NCBI GenBank assembly: GCA_022824805.1
Contig: JAJDZE010000045.1
Span: forward strand, 1-53,658
DNA length: 53,658 nucleotides
Source of the DNA: Acidimicrobiia bacterium
Lineage (GTDB): Bacteria; Actinomycetota; Acidimicrobiia; Acidimicrobiales; Poriferisodalaceae
Direction of reading: 5' to 3'
The notes under the pieces were generated by a model that searched no databases, had not been told where the DNA came from, and worked only from the letters and a program-made list of their open reading frames with translations. The position numbers were made by a program, and so were the translations under genes. This document shows positions 18,735-28,272 of the stretch, piece by piece (positions within the stretch are counted from its first letter, which is position 1; every line of letters begins with the position of its first letter).

Positions 18735-19201
18735 TGGGCCTCCCCAAGTTCAGGAGACTTCGGCTCAGATGCCCCGTGCTGGGGCGCTGGCTCGTCGGCA
18801 GGCACTTCTGCGGAAGCCTCTGGTGAGTCGTCTGCGCTCGGCTCGGGAGTGTCGAGCACCAGATCGGGCGTAGGTGCGGGTGCGGGCTCGGAAAGTGCAG
18901 CTTGTGCAGCCTCAGCATTGCCGTCCGCGGGCCCCGGGGAACCCTGCGAGCGGAATTCGTCCCACGCGCCGGAAATCGTCAGCAGCTTGGAGACGGTGTC
19001 GCTGGGCTGAGCCCCGTGGCTGAGCCAATGGACAGCGCGCTCATTGGCGATCGAGATCGCAGAGGGCTCCTGTCGAGGGTCGTAGGTGCCGATGATCTCC
19101 AGAACGCGGCCATCGCGTGGCTTGCGACTGTCGACCGCGACGACGCGATAGCTGGGCTGCTTCTTCTTGCCGGTGCGCTTGAGGCGCAGACGAACGGCCA
19201 T
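18731..19201 (-). CDS. rpsP: 30S ribosomal protein S16 with acidic extension
   Basis: S16 is needed for 30S assembly. The core occupies about 80 residues (MAVRLRLKRTGKKKQPSYRV, then GRVLEIIGTYDPRQ and AVHWLSHGAQPSDTVSKLL). The protein continues to 156 residues with an acidic Pro/Ala/Glu-rich tail, about twice the normal S16 length. GGGAG lies 4 bases before the ATG. The tail may interact with basic proteins or rRNA; this is not known. Confidence 0.96.
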   Translation of the reverse strand: MAVRLRLKRTGKKKQPSYRVVAVDSRKPRDGRVLEIIGTYDPRQEPSAISIANERAVHWLSHGAQPSDTVSKLLTISGAWDEFRSQGSPGPADGNAEAAQAALSEPAPAPTPDLVLDTPEPSADDSPEASAEVPADEPAPQHGASEPKSPELGEAQ

Positions 19202-19341
19202 GTTGCTCCCGCTTAGGTGAATTCGGATGGGGCTCGTGGGGATCGGCGGGCCAAGCAGGCCGCCGCGCCGACGAGCGATCCTAACGGGCCACTGCTCGCT
19301 AACCCCTGCGAGGTCCGCCCTCTGTGGGAGCGGATAGGCCC

Positions 19342-20847
19342 TCAGCGGCCGGGAAGCTTCAGGTCGAGCGCATCCCAGTCGATGTCGGCGACGGATGGTT
19401 TGCCTGACGGCTTGCTCGCCCGAGACCCTCCTTTGGGCGTGGCCCGGCCTCCCCCGCCGGTACGCGAGCCGCCGGCACGGCCGGCGCCCTTCGAGCGCTT
19501 GCGGGCAGCCTTGCGACCAGCCGGGCGGCGTTTCGAGCCCAGACCCATCATGCCCCCCATCATCTTGCGCATCTGCGTGAACTGCTTGAGCAGGTTGCTG
19601 ACCTGCGCTGATGACGTGCCGCTGCCGGCCGCGATGCGGGCCCGGCGGGAGGCGTCGATGATCTCGGGCGACACACGCTCCGCCGGCGTCATCGACAGCA
19701 CGATCGCTTCGGCGGTGGTGATGCGATCATCGTCGATCTCCGCATTGCGAACCTGGTCGGAGACGCCTGGCATCATCGAGACGATGCTCTGCAGGTTGCC
19801 CATCTTGCGAAGCTGACGAAGCTGGTCGACGAAATCGTCGAGCGTGAATGTGCCCTCGACGAGGCGCTGAGCGGCCGCCTCCGCCTCGTCTTGCTCGTAG
19901 ACGCGTTCTGCCTTCTCGATGAGCGTCATCACATCGCCCATGCCGAGAATCCGGCTCGCCATGCGGTCCGGATGGAACTGCTCGAAGTCGTCGATCTTCT
20001 CCCCGACCGACGCGAAGGCCACCGGGCGGCCGACGACCTCGGCAACCGAGAGGGCCGCGCCCCCGCGAGCGTCGCCGTCGAGCTTGGTCAGGATGATCCC
20101 GTCCACTTCGAGCGTCGAGTGGAAGGCCTCAGCGGTCGCAACTGCGTCCTGGCCCACCATGGAGTCGACGACGAGGAAGGTGTAGTGGGGCTCGACGGCG
20201 TCTGAGATGTGCGCCACCTCGGTCATCAGTTCCGCGTCGACCGCCAGCCGGCCCGCTGTGTCCACGATGAGCACATCGCGGCCCGCCTGCCGGGCGTGGG
20301 CGAGCCCGCCGGCCGCGCAGGCCACGGGGTCGCCCGTGTCGCCTGACTCGCTCGCTTCGCCCGCTTGGCTCCATACCTCCACGTCGATGCTGCGGGCAAG
20401 CGTCCGCAGCTGCTCGACGGCGGCGGGGCGCTGCAGGTCGGCGCCGACCAGCAGCGGGTTCCGGCCCTGGGATTTGCACCACTGGGCCAACTTGGCCGCA
20501 GCAGTCGTCTTGCCGGCGCCCTGAAGTCCGGCCAGCAGCACCACGGTGGGCGGCTTGGACGCGAACTGGATGTCGAGCGGGCTGGTGCCCAGGATGCCGA
20601 TGAGCTCGTCGTTGACGATCTTGGTGACCTGCTGGCCGGGTGTGAGGCTGGCGGTGACCTCGCCGCCGACGCTGCGCTCGCGGACCCGCTCCAGGAAGCG
20701 GCGCACGACCGCAACGTTGACATCGGCTTCGAGCAACGCCAGGCGGATCTCGGCCAATGCCTCGTCGACATCAGCCGGGCGCATGCGTCCGCGACCCCGC
20801 AGGCCCTGCAGGGTTCCGGACAGGCGGTCAGTCAGCGTGTCGAACAT
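19342..20847 (-). CDS. ffh: Signal recognition particle GTPase Ffh
   Basis: Ffh binds signal sequences and SRP RNA and delivers ribosomes to FtsY. The product has 501 residues. The NG domain has GLQGAGKTTAAAKLA, DTAGRLAVD and TKLDGDARGG. The M domain has the Met-rich RKMGNLQSIVSMMPG and the RNA-binding helix RRARIAAGSGTSSAQVSNLL. The C-terminal 60 residues are Gly/Lys/Arg-rich and poorly conserved. Interval 19202-19341 to rpsP holds no gene and no clear terminator. Confidence 0.97.
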   Translation of the reverse strand: MFDTLTDRLSGTLQGLRGRGRMRPADVDEALAEIRLALLEADVNVAVVRRFLERVRERSVGGEVTASLTPGQQVTKIVNDELIGILGTSPLDIQFASKPPTVVLLAGLQGAGKTTAAAKLAQWCKSQGRNPLLVGADLQRPAAVEQLRTLARSIDVEVWSQAGEASESGDTGDPVACAAGGLAHARQAGRDVLIVDTAGRLAVDAELMTEVAHISDAVEPHYTFLVVDSMVGQDAVATAEAFHSTLEVDGIILTKLDGDARGGAALSVAEVVGRPVAFASVGEKIDDFEQFHPDRMASRILGMGDVMTLIEKAERVYEQDEAEAAAQRLVEGTFTLDDFVDQLRQLRKMGNLQSIVSMMPGVSDQVRNAEIDDDRITTAEAIVLSMTPAERVSPEIIDASRRARIAAGSGTSSAQVSNLLKQFTQMRKMMGGMMGLGSKRRPAGRKAARKRSKGAGRAGGSRTGGGGRATPKGGSRASKPSGKPSVADIDWDALDLKLPGR

Positions 20848-20859
20848 CGCCTCTCCCTG

Positions 20860-21963
20860 CTAGTCGGCATCGACGCCGAGCAGCGCCTCGACGTAGCTAT
20901 CGGGGTCGAAATCGACGAGGTCGTCGGGGCCCTCGCCGAGTCCCACGAGCTTCACCGGCAGGCCCAGCTCGGACTCGATTGCGAACACAATGCCGCCCTT
21001 GGCCGAGCCGTCCAGCTTGGTGAGCACGACGCCCGTGACATCGGTGGCCTCGGCGAAAGCCCGCGCTTGGCTCAAGCCGTTCTGGCCGGTGGTGGCGTCG
21101 ATGACGAGCAGCGTCTCGGCAACAGCGCCGGGCTCTCGATCGGCGACGCGGCGGACTTTGGCGAGCTCATCCATCAGGTTCTTGCGGTTCTGCAGCCTGC
21201 CGGCAGTGTCGGCGAGCACGACGTCGGCGCCGCGGGCTGCCGCAGCACTTACCGCGTCATGCACAACCGAGCTGGGATCTGCCCCGGAGCTGCCCGAAAT
21301 CAGCTCCGCCCCGCATCGATCGGCCCAGGTTTGCAACTGATCGGTCGCTGCCGCGCGGAATGTGTCGCCGGCCGCCATCACCACAGACTGGCCCTGCGCC
21401 GAGAGCCGGGCGCCCACTTTGCCGATCGTGGTGGTCTTGCCCACGCCGTTGACGCCCACGAACAGCCAGACAGGCGTGGCGCCCTCCCGCTCCGGTGCGA
21501 TTGCGCGCAGCGAGCGATCCGCATCAAGCGCTGTCCGCATGCCCTCAGCCAGTGCGTGCACCAGTTCGCCGGCATCGACGATGCCCTGATCGGCAGCGGT
21601 GGTGCGCAGCCGTTCCAGTGTGGCCATCGTGGTCGTCACGCCCACATCGGCGCCGAGCAGCGCCTCCTCCAAGCCTTCCCACGTGGTCTCGTCGGGCCGC
21701 CGCCGGCTGATCGACGCCAGGCGGTCGCGCAGCGTGCGGCGCGATGAAGCCAATCCCGACGCGAAGGTGGCCGGGGACGGCGCCTTTGCCGCGACAGGCT
21801 CATCGGCCCTCTGTGCCGGAGGCGGCGAGACGGCGACAGGCGTGTGCGGTGGCGCCGGTCCCGAGCGCCGCTGCCTTGCGCGATGCACGAACGGAAGGGC
21901 GCCGAGGAGCACCGTCGCCACGACAAAGATGGCGACGACGATGAGAACTGTCGTGGTGCTCAC
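20860..21963 (-). CDS. ftsY: Signal recognition particle receptor FtsY
   Basis: FtsY docks SRP at the membrane. The product has 367 residues. An N-terminal membrane helix (VLIVVAIFVVATVLLGALPF) is followed by a Pro/Ala-rich linker, then the NG domain with VGVNGVGKTTTIGKVG, AAGDTFRAAATDQLQ, LADTAGRLQNRKNLM and VVLTKLDGSAKGG. The membrane helix is typical of actinobacterial FtsY. ffh follows after 12 bases, and smc precedes it after 11. Confidence 0.97.
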   Translation of the reverse strand: MSTTTVLIVVAIFVVATVLLGALPFVHRARQRRSGPAPPHTPVAVSPPPAQRADEPVAAKAPSPATFASGLASSRRTLRDRLASISRRRPDETTWEGLEEALLGADVGVTTTMATLERLRTTAADQGIVDAGELVHALAEGMRTALDADRSLRAIAPEREGATPVWLFVGVNGVGKTTTIGKVGARLSAQGQSVVMAAGDTFRAAATDQLQTWADRCGAELISGSSGADPSSVVHDAVSAAAARGADVVLADTAGRLQNRKNLMDELAKVRRVADREPGAVAETLLVIDATTGQNGLSQARAFAEATDVTGVVLTKLDGSAKGGIVFAIESELGLPVKLVGLGEGPDDLVDFDPDSYVEALLGVDAD

Positions 21964-21974
21964 TGGTCGGCAGG

Positions 21975-24900
21975 CTACCGAGGGGCCGTCGCGGGCTCCC
22001 TGCCGTGTTCGGGCTCGGACTGTTCCGGCGAAGATTCTTCGCGCTCCGGTGATCCGCCTGCAGCGATGAGCGCGGCCGCTTCGGAGGGCCGCTCCGACAC
22101 GACCACGCTCGATCCTCCGGGCGGCATGGATACGCCGTACAGCACGTCAGCCGATTCCATCGTCCGACGCTGATGGCTCACGATGATCAACTGCGATTCT
22201 CGCCGGAACTCTGCCACGAGGTCCAAGAAGCGCTGCAGGTTGACGTCGTCGAGCGCTGCCTCGACTTCGTCGAGGACGTAGAAGGGCGACGGCCGACTGC
22301 GGAAGACGGCGAAGAGGTAGGCCAGCGCGACCAGCGAGCGCTCGCCGCCTGACAGCAGCGACAAGCGTCCGATGCGCTTGCCCGCAGGCCGGACGTCAAG
22401 CTCCACGCCGCATGTGAGGAGCTCGTCGGGATCGGTCAGCGTGAGCCGGCCCGTGCCGCCCGGGAACAGCGTGCCGAACAGCTCGGCAAAATTGCGGGCG
22501 ACGTCTTCGAATGCGTCTGCGAACGTGGCCATGATCTCTGCGTCGATGGCACGGATGACCTTGTGCAGCTCTCTGCGGCTGTTGCGCACATCCGTGAGCT
22601 GGGCGTCCACGAATTCGAAGCGCTCCGAAGCTTCCTCGTATTCCGACAGCGCCAGCGGATTCACCGGGCCCAGGCGGTTCAGATCCGCTCGCAGCGCCCG
22701 CTCGTGTGCCGCCGCCGTGACGCCGTCGGGCAGCAGCGGCGGCGAGGCAGCAAGCGCCGTCGCCGGGTCTGCGTTGAAGTCCGCACGCAGCGCCGAGATC
22801 AGAGCGTCGCGCTTGGTGCGCCGTTCTGCATCTGCCACGTCGAGAGCCGCCAGCTCTGTGCGCAACTGCTCTAGGCGGGAAGCAGCAGCATCACGCTCGT
22901 GACGGAGTGCATCGAGGCGCTCCGTGAGCTGCCGCACGAGCTCGGTGCGGGCCTCGTAGCGAGAACGCAAGTGCCGTGCCTCGGCGTCGAGGCGCTGACG
23001 GCGCTGCGAGAGCAGCAGTGCGAGACGATCCAGCCCCGACACGATGACCTCGGCCCTGTCCAGCTGGGCGGATGCGGTCGCACGAGAGCTCTCGTGACCT
23101 GCCAGACGCTGCGAAATGGTCTCGAGCCGCTCCGCGAGCGTCGACCGACGCTGCTGCAGCGCGGCGGCACGGTCCTCGGTGGCCTGAGCCTGTGCGGCCT
23201 GCCGGGCGGCAGCCGCCTCGGCCCGGCGTCGGAGCGTTTCTGCACTGCGCTGTGCCTGCTGGGCTGCATCGAGCGCGGCCCGGTGCGTCTTCTGTGCAGC
23301 GCTCCACGATGCTGCTGCCTGACGGTGGCGGTGGGTGAGCTCGTCTATCTGTGCGCGCGCCTGGTCGAGCGCTGCTGTGGCCGCAGCCGGCCCGGTAGTG
23401 CCAATCCGCCAACGTTGAGGTCCGAATCGATCACCGCTGGAGGTCACGACGACCGCGTCGCGGTCGGCCAGCGCACGGTCATACGCGCTGGACCAGTCAC
23501 CCCGAACACAGATCGCTGCACCGATCACGGCGTCCAGCAGGCCTTCGAGCTGGTTGCGGCACCAGTCCGGAGCGTCGGCGGCCACCTGCAGATGCGGCCG
23601 CACGAGCTCGCCGCCTGCTGCGGCGGGGCCTGGCTCACGAGCAGCCGGCAGCTTGTCGAGCGAGACCACCGCGCCGTTCGTATCGCCGTCGGCAAACGCT
23701 GCAAGCGCCACAGCCGCTGCGCTGTCGTCACGAACGACAACGACCGACAGGGCGCCGTCTGCGGCAGCTTCGGCGGCAGCCTCCCAGCCCTCGTCAATGG
23801 TCACCAGATCGCCGAGCACGCCCACAACGCCTGCCACGCCATCCAGCGCAGCGATCCCGGAATCGGTGCGTGCAGCAGCGACGGCAGATGCCAACGCCTC
23901 GAACCGCCCGATCCAGTGCTGCAGCTCCTCCGCCGCACTGCGCTGATGCCCGTCAGCCTGCGACAGCGCCGCCGCTGCGGCCGCCGCGCGCTCCTCAGCC
24001 TCGGCGCAGGCGGCCTCAGCGTCAGCCGTCGCAGCATCGCGCACATCCTCAGCACCGTCGATGCGCGGGCCGGTCCCGTCTGACACGTCCGCCGACGGCT
24101 CAGCCGGTTGGGCGGCTGCGTCGAGCTCGGCCAGTTCGGCTGAGACACGTGCGTGCTCGTCGGTCAGCGTCACCACAACATCAGAGTCGAGCAGGGCGTT
24201 GCGCCCTCGCTCGACTGAGCGCATTCGCTCGTAGGTCTGGCCGATCAAGCCGCGTGCCCGTTCTGACAGCGACACAACCCGCGGCAGCCGATCAGCCGGT
24301 TCGGCGGACAGTCGGGCAAGCTGCGACTGCGCGGCGTCGATCGACCCGTCGACGTCGGCGATCGATGCGGCTGCCGCCTCCTGGCGGGCTGCGAAGGTGG
24401 TCCGCCGAGCGTCCGACGCGCTCTGCGCCTCTGTGTACGCAGCCAGCTCGCGTCCGGCGTTGTAGAGCTGAAGCTCTGCCAGTTCCACAGTGAGCTCCTG
24501 ATGCCGGCGGGCAGCGGTGGCCTGCCGCTCCAGCGGCCGAAGCTGGCGACGCAGCTCGCGCTGCAGATCCACCAGTCGGGTCACATTTGCCTCGGTGCCC
24601 TCGAGCCGCCGCTCGGCGCGCTCCTTGCGGCGACGGAACTTCAGCACTCCGGCCGCTTCCTCGATCAGCGCTCGCCGTTCTTCGGGACGGGCTGCGAGGA
24701 CCTGGGTGATCTGGCCTTGGGCAACGATGATGTGCTGCTGGCGGCCGACGCCGGCGTCGTTGAGCAGTTCCTGCAGGTCGAGCAGCCGGCAGGGCGTCCC
24801 ATTGAGTGCATATTCGGACTCGCCCGAGCGGAACAGCGTGCGAGTGATGGCTGCTTCTGCGCTCTGGGTGGGCAGCGTCTGGGACTCGTTGTCGATGACC

Positions 24901-25145
24901 AGGGTGACCTGTGCTCGGCCCAGGGCCGTCCGGCGATCGGTGCCCGCGAAGACGACGTCGTCCATCCGCTGGCCTCGCAGCGCGCGCGGTCCCTGCGCAC
25001 CGAGCACCCACGCGATGGCATCGACGACGTTCGACTTGCCGCTGCCGTTGGGGCCCACCACCACCGTGACGCCTGGCTCGAAGGTGAGCGTGGCCGTGTC
25101 TGCAAACGATTTGAAACCGGACAGCGTCAGGGAGCGAAGGAACAC
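21975..25145 (-). CDS. smc: Chromosome segregation protein SMC
   Basis: SMC is the ATPase of the bacterial condensin complex. The product has 1056 residues, on the short side (1150-1200 is common), so the coiled-coil arms may be shorter. The N-terminal head has VVGPNGSGKSNVVDAIAWVLG (positions 1-60). Coiled coil follows, with a hinge at about 430-590, including GVVGVLGDLVTIDEGWEAA. The C-terminal head has the signature LSGGERSLVALAYLFAV and Walker B YVLDEVEAALDD. It starts with GTG at 25145, matching FLRSLTLSGFKSFAD. It is in the usual position before ftsY. Confidence 0.97.
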   Translation of the reverse strand: MFLRSLTLSGFKSFADTATLTFEPGVTVVVGPNGSGKSNVVDAIAWVLGAQGPRALRGQRMDDVVFAGTDRRTALGRAQVTLVIDNESQTLPTQSAEAAITRTLFRSGESEYALNGTPCRLLDLQELLNDAGVGRQQHIIVAQGQITQVLAARPEERRALIEEAAGVLKFRRRKERAERRLEGTEANVTRLVDLQRELRRQLRPLERQATAARRHQELTVELAELQLYNAGRELAAYTEAQSASDARRTTFAARQEAAAASIADVDGSIDAAQSQLARLSAEPADRLPRVVSLSERARGLIGQTYERMRSVERGRNALLDSDVVVTLTDEHARVSAELAELDAAAQPAEPSADVSDGTGPRIDGAEDVRDAATADAEAACAEAEERAAAAAAALSQADGHQRSAAEELQHWIGRFEALASAVAAARTDSGIAALDGVAGVVGVLGDLVTIDEGWEAAAEAAADGALSVVVVRDDSAAAVALAAFADGDTNGAVVSLDKLPAAREPGPAAAGGELVRPHLQVAADAPDWCRNQLEGLLDAVIGAAICVRGDWSSAYDRALADRDAVVVTSSGDRFGPQRWRIGTTGPAAATAALDQARAQIDELTHRHRQAAASWSAAQKTHRAALDAAQQAQRSAETLRRRAEAAAARQAAQAQATEDRAAALQQRRSTLAERLETISQRLAGHESSRATASAQLDRAEVIVSGLDRLALLLSQRRQRLDAEARHLRSRYEARTELVRQLTERLDALRHERDAAASRLEQLRTELAALDVADAERRTKRDALISALRADFNADPATALAASPPLLPDGVTAAAHERALRADLNRLGPVNPLALSEYEEASERFEFVDAQLTDVRNSRRELHKVIRAIDAEIMATFADAFEDVARNFAELFGTLFPGGTGRLTLTDPDELLTCGVELDVRPAGKRIGRLSLLSGGERSLVALAYLFAVFRSRPSPFYVLDEVEAALDDVNLQRFLDLVAEFRRESQLIIVSHQRRTMESADVLYGVSMPPGGSSVVVSERPSEAAALIAAGGSPEREESSPEQSEPEHGREPATAPR

Positions 25146-25172
25146 AGCAGCTCGAAGTGTGAGGGTCGGCGT

Positions 25173-26003
25173 CTACACCTGATAATCGCAGTAGTGGTGC
25201 ATCACACCCCGGATGACCGTGGTGAGGACATCGCCCCGGCCGTTGCGACATCGCTCGCCAGCACGCCCGAAGACCTCGAGGTAGGGATCGAAACCCCCCG
25301 ACTTGCCGAAAATGTCGAGATGGCCGCTGGTGCCCGAACCCCGGTACTTGATCGAGTTGTGCACCGTCTCGACGATGGCACGGTAGAGCCGCCGCACTTC
25401 TTGGGTGTTCAGTTCGCTGGCAATGCGTGCATGTGAGAGCCGAGCTGCATGCAGCACCTCGTCGGAGTACATCGGCCCGAGCCCCACGACGAAGGTCTGG
25501 TCCAGCAGCAGATTGCGGATGGTGTCGGAACGGCCGCGCAGCATGAGGGCGAAGTCAGTCCAAGGCATCGGCATGTCAACCGGGTCGAAGCCGAGATCGA
25601 CCTGGTCCGGGTACACCTTGTGGTAGCGGTTCTTCGCGATCACACGCAGCGTCGCCTCAGCACCCGAGTCGAGCAGGCGCAACTGTCCGCCCTTGGTGAA
25701 CGTCAGCACGACCTTGGTGTCGGGTTCCTGGGGCGTTCTGGACGTGGCCCGCCGCAGTGACCCGGTAGCGCCGAAGTGCGCCACCATGACCTCGTCCGGT
25801 CCGAGGTCGAACAGCAACAGCGTGCCGTCGCGAGATACCGACAGGATCTTCTTGCCCTCGAGCAGGTCGGCGAACTGCTGCTTCGACCGCATGGCCGGCA
25901 GCGCCTTCTTGGTGCCCGGGACATCGACCGTTTTGACCCGGCGGCCAGTGATTTCCTTGTCGAGATCGCGTCGGGCGATCTCGATCTCCGGCAGTTCAGC
26001 CAT
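25173..26003 (-). CDS. Fpg/Nei-family DNA glycosylase-like protein with altered active site
   Basis: The product has 276 residues and clearly has the Fpg/Nei fold: MAELPEIEIARRDL at the N-terminus, VAHFGATGSLRR in the core, and an H2TH-like LLDQTFVVGLGPMYSDEV. Key positions differ from active enzymes. The catalytic N-terminal Pro is Ala here (MAE, not MPE). The beta-hairpin Lys is Thr (RDGT). The GIGNIYADE Asn is Pro. The C-terminal zinc finger keeps only two of four Cys (RCRNGRG and HHYCDYQV). It may bind damaged DNA without cutting it, or use another chemistry. Its position between rnc and smc is where mutM is usually found. The ATG is at 26003, overlapping rnc by 8 bases. Confidence 0.85.
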   Translation of the reverse strand: MAELPEIEIARRDLDKEITGRRVKTVDVPGTKKALPAMRSKQQFADLLEGKKILSVSRDGTLLLFDLGPDEVMVAHFGATGSLRRATSRTPQEPDTKVVLTFTKGGQLRLLDSGAEATLRVIAKNRYHKVYPDQVDLGFDPVDMPMPWTDFALMLRGRSDTIRNLLLDQTFVVGLGPMYSDEVLHAARLSHARIASELNTQEVRRLYRAIVETVHNSIKYRGSGTSGHLDIFGKSGGFDPYLEVFGRAGERCRNGRGDVLTTVIRGVMHHYCDYQV

Positions 26004-26760
26004 GAGCGGGTTCCTCCGCATCGACAGGTGGATCGTCAAGGTCTTCAAAGCGAATGCACGCAGCATGGGCCGCGCGCCGCTCCGCAGCACGCTTGGTGGA
26101 ACCCTCGCCGCGCCCCCAGACCTCATCGGCAATGCGCGCCGCGGCAGCGAATCGAGGGCTGTGCGCTGGTCCCGAGCTCGACACGTCGTAGGTGGGCTCG
26201 GTGCCGAATTGCCGGGCCACGAGCTCTTGCAGCCGGTTCTTTGCCTCGCGGGTGCCGGGCTCGCTCGCCGCTTCGGCAAGACGCTCGCCCAGCAGCCGAT
26301 CGACGATGTCGCGAGCAGCAGCGAGGCCGCCGTCGAGGAACACCGCGCCCAGCACCGCTTCGAGCCCATCGGCCAGGATCGACTCCTTGTCGGCCCCGCC
26401 GGTCGCAGCCTCACCCTTGCCGAGCAGCAGCGCCGGCCCCAGCTCGCAGTGTCGGGCGGCTTCGGCCAACGCGCTGGCGTTGACCACTGCGGATCGCACC
26501 GCACTCAAGTCGCCCGGTCCGAGATCAGGCCAGCGCGTCACCGCAAGCTGGCACACGCACAGACCGAGCACGGCGTCTCCGAGGAACTCCAGGCGCTCGT
26601 TGGAGGCCACCTGCGATCCCGTCGGCTGTTCAACGTTGCGCTCATGGCACCAGCTCCGGTGCGACAGCGCCTCGGTCAGCAGTCCGGCGTCGGCGAAGCG
26701 ATGTCCGACACGCCTCTCAAAGCTGTCGTGCTCAGCGAGTTCGGCGACAGCGGCCTCCAC
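25996..26760 (-). CDS. rnc: Ribonuclease III
   Basis: RNase III cleaves double-stranded RNA, including rRNA precursors. The product has 254 residues. The catalytic domain has HRSWCHERN, the signature NERLEFLGDAVLGL, and ADGLEAVLGAVFLDGG with the acidic metal ligands. The dsRNA-binding domain follows (AKNRLQELVARQFGTEPTY, then STKRAAERRAAHAA). It starts 1 base after the acpP stop. Confidence 0.96.
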   Translation of the reverse strand: MEAAVAELAEHDSFERRVGHRFADAGLLTEALSHRSWCHERNVEQPTGSQVASNERLEFLGDAVLGLCVCQLAVTRWPDLGPGDLSAVRSAVVNASALAEAARHCELGPALLLGKGEAATGGADKESILADGLEAVLGAVFLDGGLAAARDIVDRLLGERLAEAASEPGTREAKNRLQELVARQFGTEPTYDVSSSGPAHSPRFAAAARIADEVWGRGEGSTKRAAERRAAHAACIRFEDLDDPPVDAEEPAHG

Positions 26761-26761
26761 G

Positions 26762-27052
26762 TCAGCCGACGCGCTCCATCACGTAGTCGAGGGCATCGCG
26801 CACGGTCTTGAGGTCTTCGAGATCTTCGTCTTCGATACGAAAGCCCACCGTGCGCTCCGACAGCTCCTCTTCCAGCGCCTCCACCAGTTCGATCAGTGCC
26901 AGCGAATCGGCGCCGAGGTCGTCCACAAACGAGGACGACTCGGCGACCGCCGAAGGTTCCAGCTCCAAGATGTCGGCGAGCTGGTCGCGGATGAGATCGA
27001 AGACCTCCTCACGCTCGGGCGGACTCTGGCGCACATGAGTTTCGGCAGGCAT
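26762..27052 (-). CDS. acpP: Acyl carrier protein
   Basis: ACP carries fatty acyl chains on a phosphopantetheine arm attached to the Ser of the DSL motif, visible in FVDDLGADSLALIELVEAL. The product has 96 residues, with about 15 residues more at the N-terminus than E. coli ACP. Acidic throughout. It is placed between plsX and rnc, which fits fatty-acid and phospholipid synthesis. Confidence 0.95.
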   Translation of the reverse strand: MPAETHVRQSPPEREEVFDLIRDQLADILELEPSAVAESSSFVDDLGADSLALIELVEALEEELSERTVGFRIEDEDLEDLKTVRDALDYVMERVG

Positions 27053-27065
27053 GGCGGCGATGAGC

Positions 27066-28058
27066 CTACCGGTGGTCAGCAGATGGCGAGGGGAGACTGA
27101 CTGCCGCCAGCTCGCCCAGCAAATCAGCCTCGACCATCCGATGTGCGGACCTGATGGCGCTCGTGACGGCCTTCGGACTCGATGAGCCGTGCGCGATCAC
27201 ACAGACGCCCCGAACGCCGAGCAGCATCGCTCCGCCGATGTTGTCGGCGCTCATTTCGTCGGCGAGCGGCGCGAGCAGGCGAAGTGCTGCCGCGCCCGCC
27301 TCGCCGCCTTCGGCGAGACGTTCGAGGATCAGATGCACGAAGAACGACGCCGTGCCTTCGAGCGATTTCAGAAGCACGTTGCCGGTGAAGCCGTCAGTGA
27401 CCACGACGTCCACGGGGCCGTCGAGGAGATCGCCCCCTTCGACGTTGCCGTAGAAGTCGATCTCGTCGTCGGCCGCAAGCAGCTGGTGTGTCTCCTTGAC
27501 GAGCAGGTTGCCCTTCTCGGGCTCCTCGCCGATCGAGAGCAACCCGACCCGCGGTGCCGCCACGCCGAAACGGATGCGGCTGTATGCCGAGCCGAGCCGG
27601 GCGAACTGGTGCAGCCACGGGGCGCTGCAGTCAGCCATAGCGCCCGAGTCGAGCAGGACGCGCGCCGTACGGCCGCCGGGGACGGGAAACGCTGTCGCTA
27701 TGGCCGGCCGGGCAACTCCGGGCAGGCGCCTGAGCCTCAGCAGCGCTGCCGCCGCTACAGCACCGGTATTGCCGGCGCTCACCATCGCTGCGGCCTCGCC
27801 GTCGCGCACTGCGTTCACCGCACGGCTGATCGACGAGTTCTTCTTGGTCCGCACCGCGCGGCTCGGCTCCTCGGACATCTCGATGACTTCGGCGGCCTCG
27901 ATGATGGCGAGAGACTCGCCGCCGGCAGCAGCAATGGCATCGCGGCGACCCACCAGGACGACATCGAGGCCCTCGCGCACGGCCTCCAGCGCGCCCTCCA
28001 CGATCGCACCGGGGGCATCATCGCCGCCCATTGCGTCCACGGCGACCGGCAGCGTCAT
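27066..28058 (-). CDS. plsX: Phosphate acyltransferase PlsX
   Basis: PlsX converts acyl-ACP to acyl-phosphate for phosphatidic acid synthesis, feeding the CdsA step. The product has 330 residues. Motifs are VAVDAMGGDDAPGAIVEGAL, the VSAGNTGAVAAAALLRL loop, VGLLSIGEEPEKGN and VVTDGFTGNVLLKSLEG. It follows rpmF and precedes acpP, as usual. Confidence 0.97.
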   Translation of the reverse strand: MTLPVAVDAMGGDDAPGAIVEGALEAVREGLDVVLVGRRDAIAAAGGESLAIIEAAEVIEMSEEPSRAVRTKKNSSISRAVNAVRDGEAAAMVSAGNTGAVAAAALLRLRRLPGVARPAIATAFPVPGGRTARVLLDSGAMADCSAPWLHQFARLGSAYSRIRFGVAAPRVGLLSIGEEPEKGNLLVKETHQLLAADDEIDFYGNVEGGDLLDGPVDVVVTDGFTGNVLLKSLEGTASFFVHLILERLAEGGEAGAAALRLLAPLADEMSADNIGGAMLLGVRGVCVIAHGSSSPKAVTSAIRSAHRMVEADLLGELAAVSLPSPSADHR

Positions 28059-28092
28059 CAGCCCGGCACCGAGGTTGCCATTCGGCTCTGCC

Positions 28093-28272
28093 CTAGGCGA
28101 TATCGAGGGCCTGGCGACCGCCGTACCAGCCGCACTGCCCGCAGACTCGGTGGGGCAGCTTTGCCGCGCCGCAACGCGGGCACAGGCTCCGTGGTGCCTC
28201 GGCCAGACGCCACGCCGCGGCGCGGCGCGAACGCGTCTTGCTCTTGGATGTCTTCTTCTTGGGGACTGCCAC
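28093..28272 (-). CDS. rpmF: 50S ribosomal protein L32
   Basis: The product has 59 residues. It starts with GTG at 28272 (AVPKKKTSKSKTRSRRAAAW). Two Cys pairs (CPRCG and CGQCG) form the zinc ribbon, so this is the zinc-binding C+ form; zinc-responsive swaps of L32 forms are known elsewhere. It lies between DUF177 and plsX. Confidence 0.96.
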   Translation of the reverse strand: MAVPKKKTSKSKTRSRRAAAWRLAEAPRSLCPRCGAAKLPHRVCGQCGWYGGRQALDIA

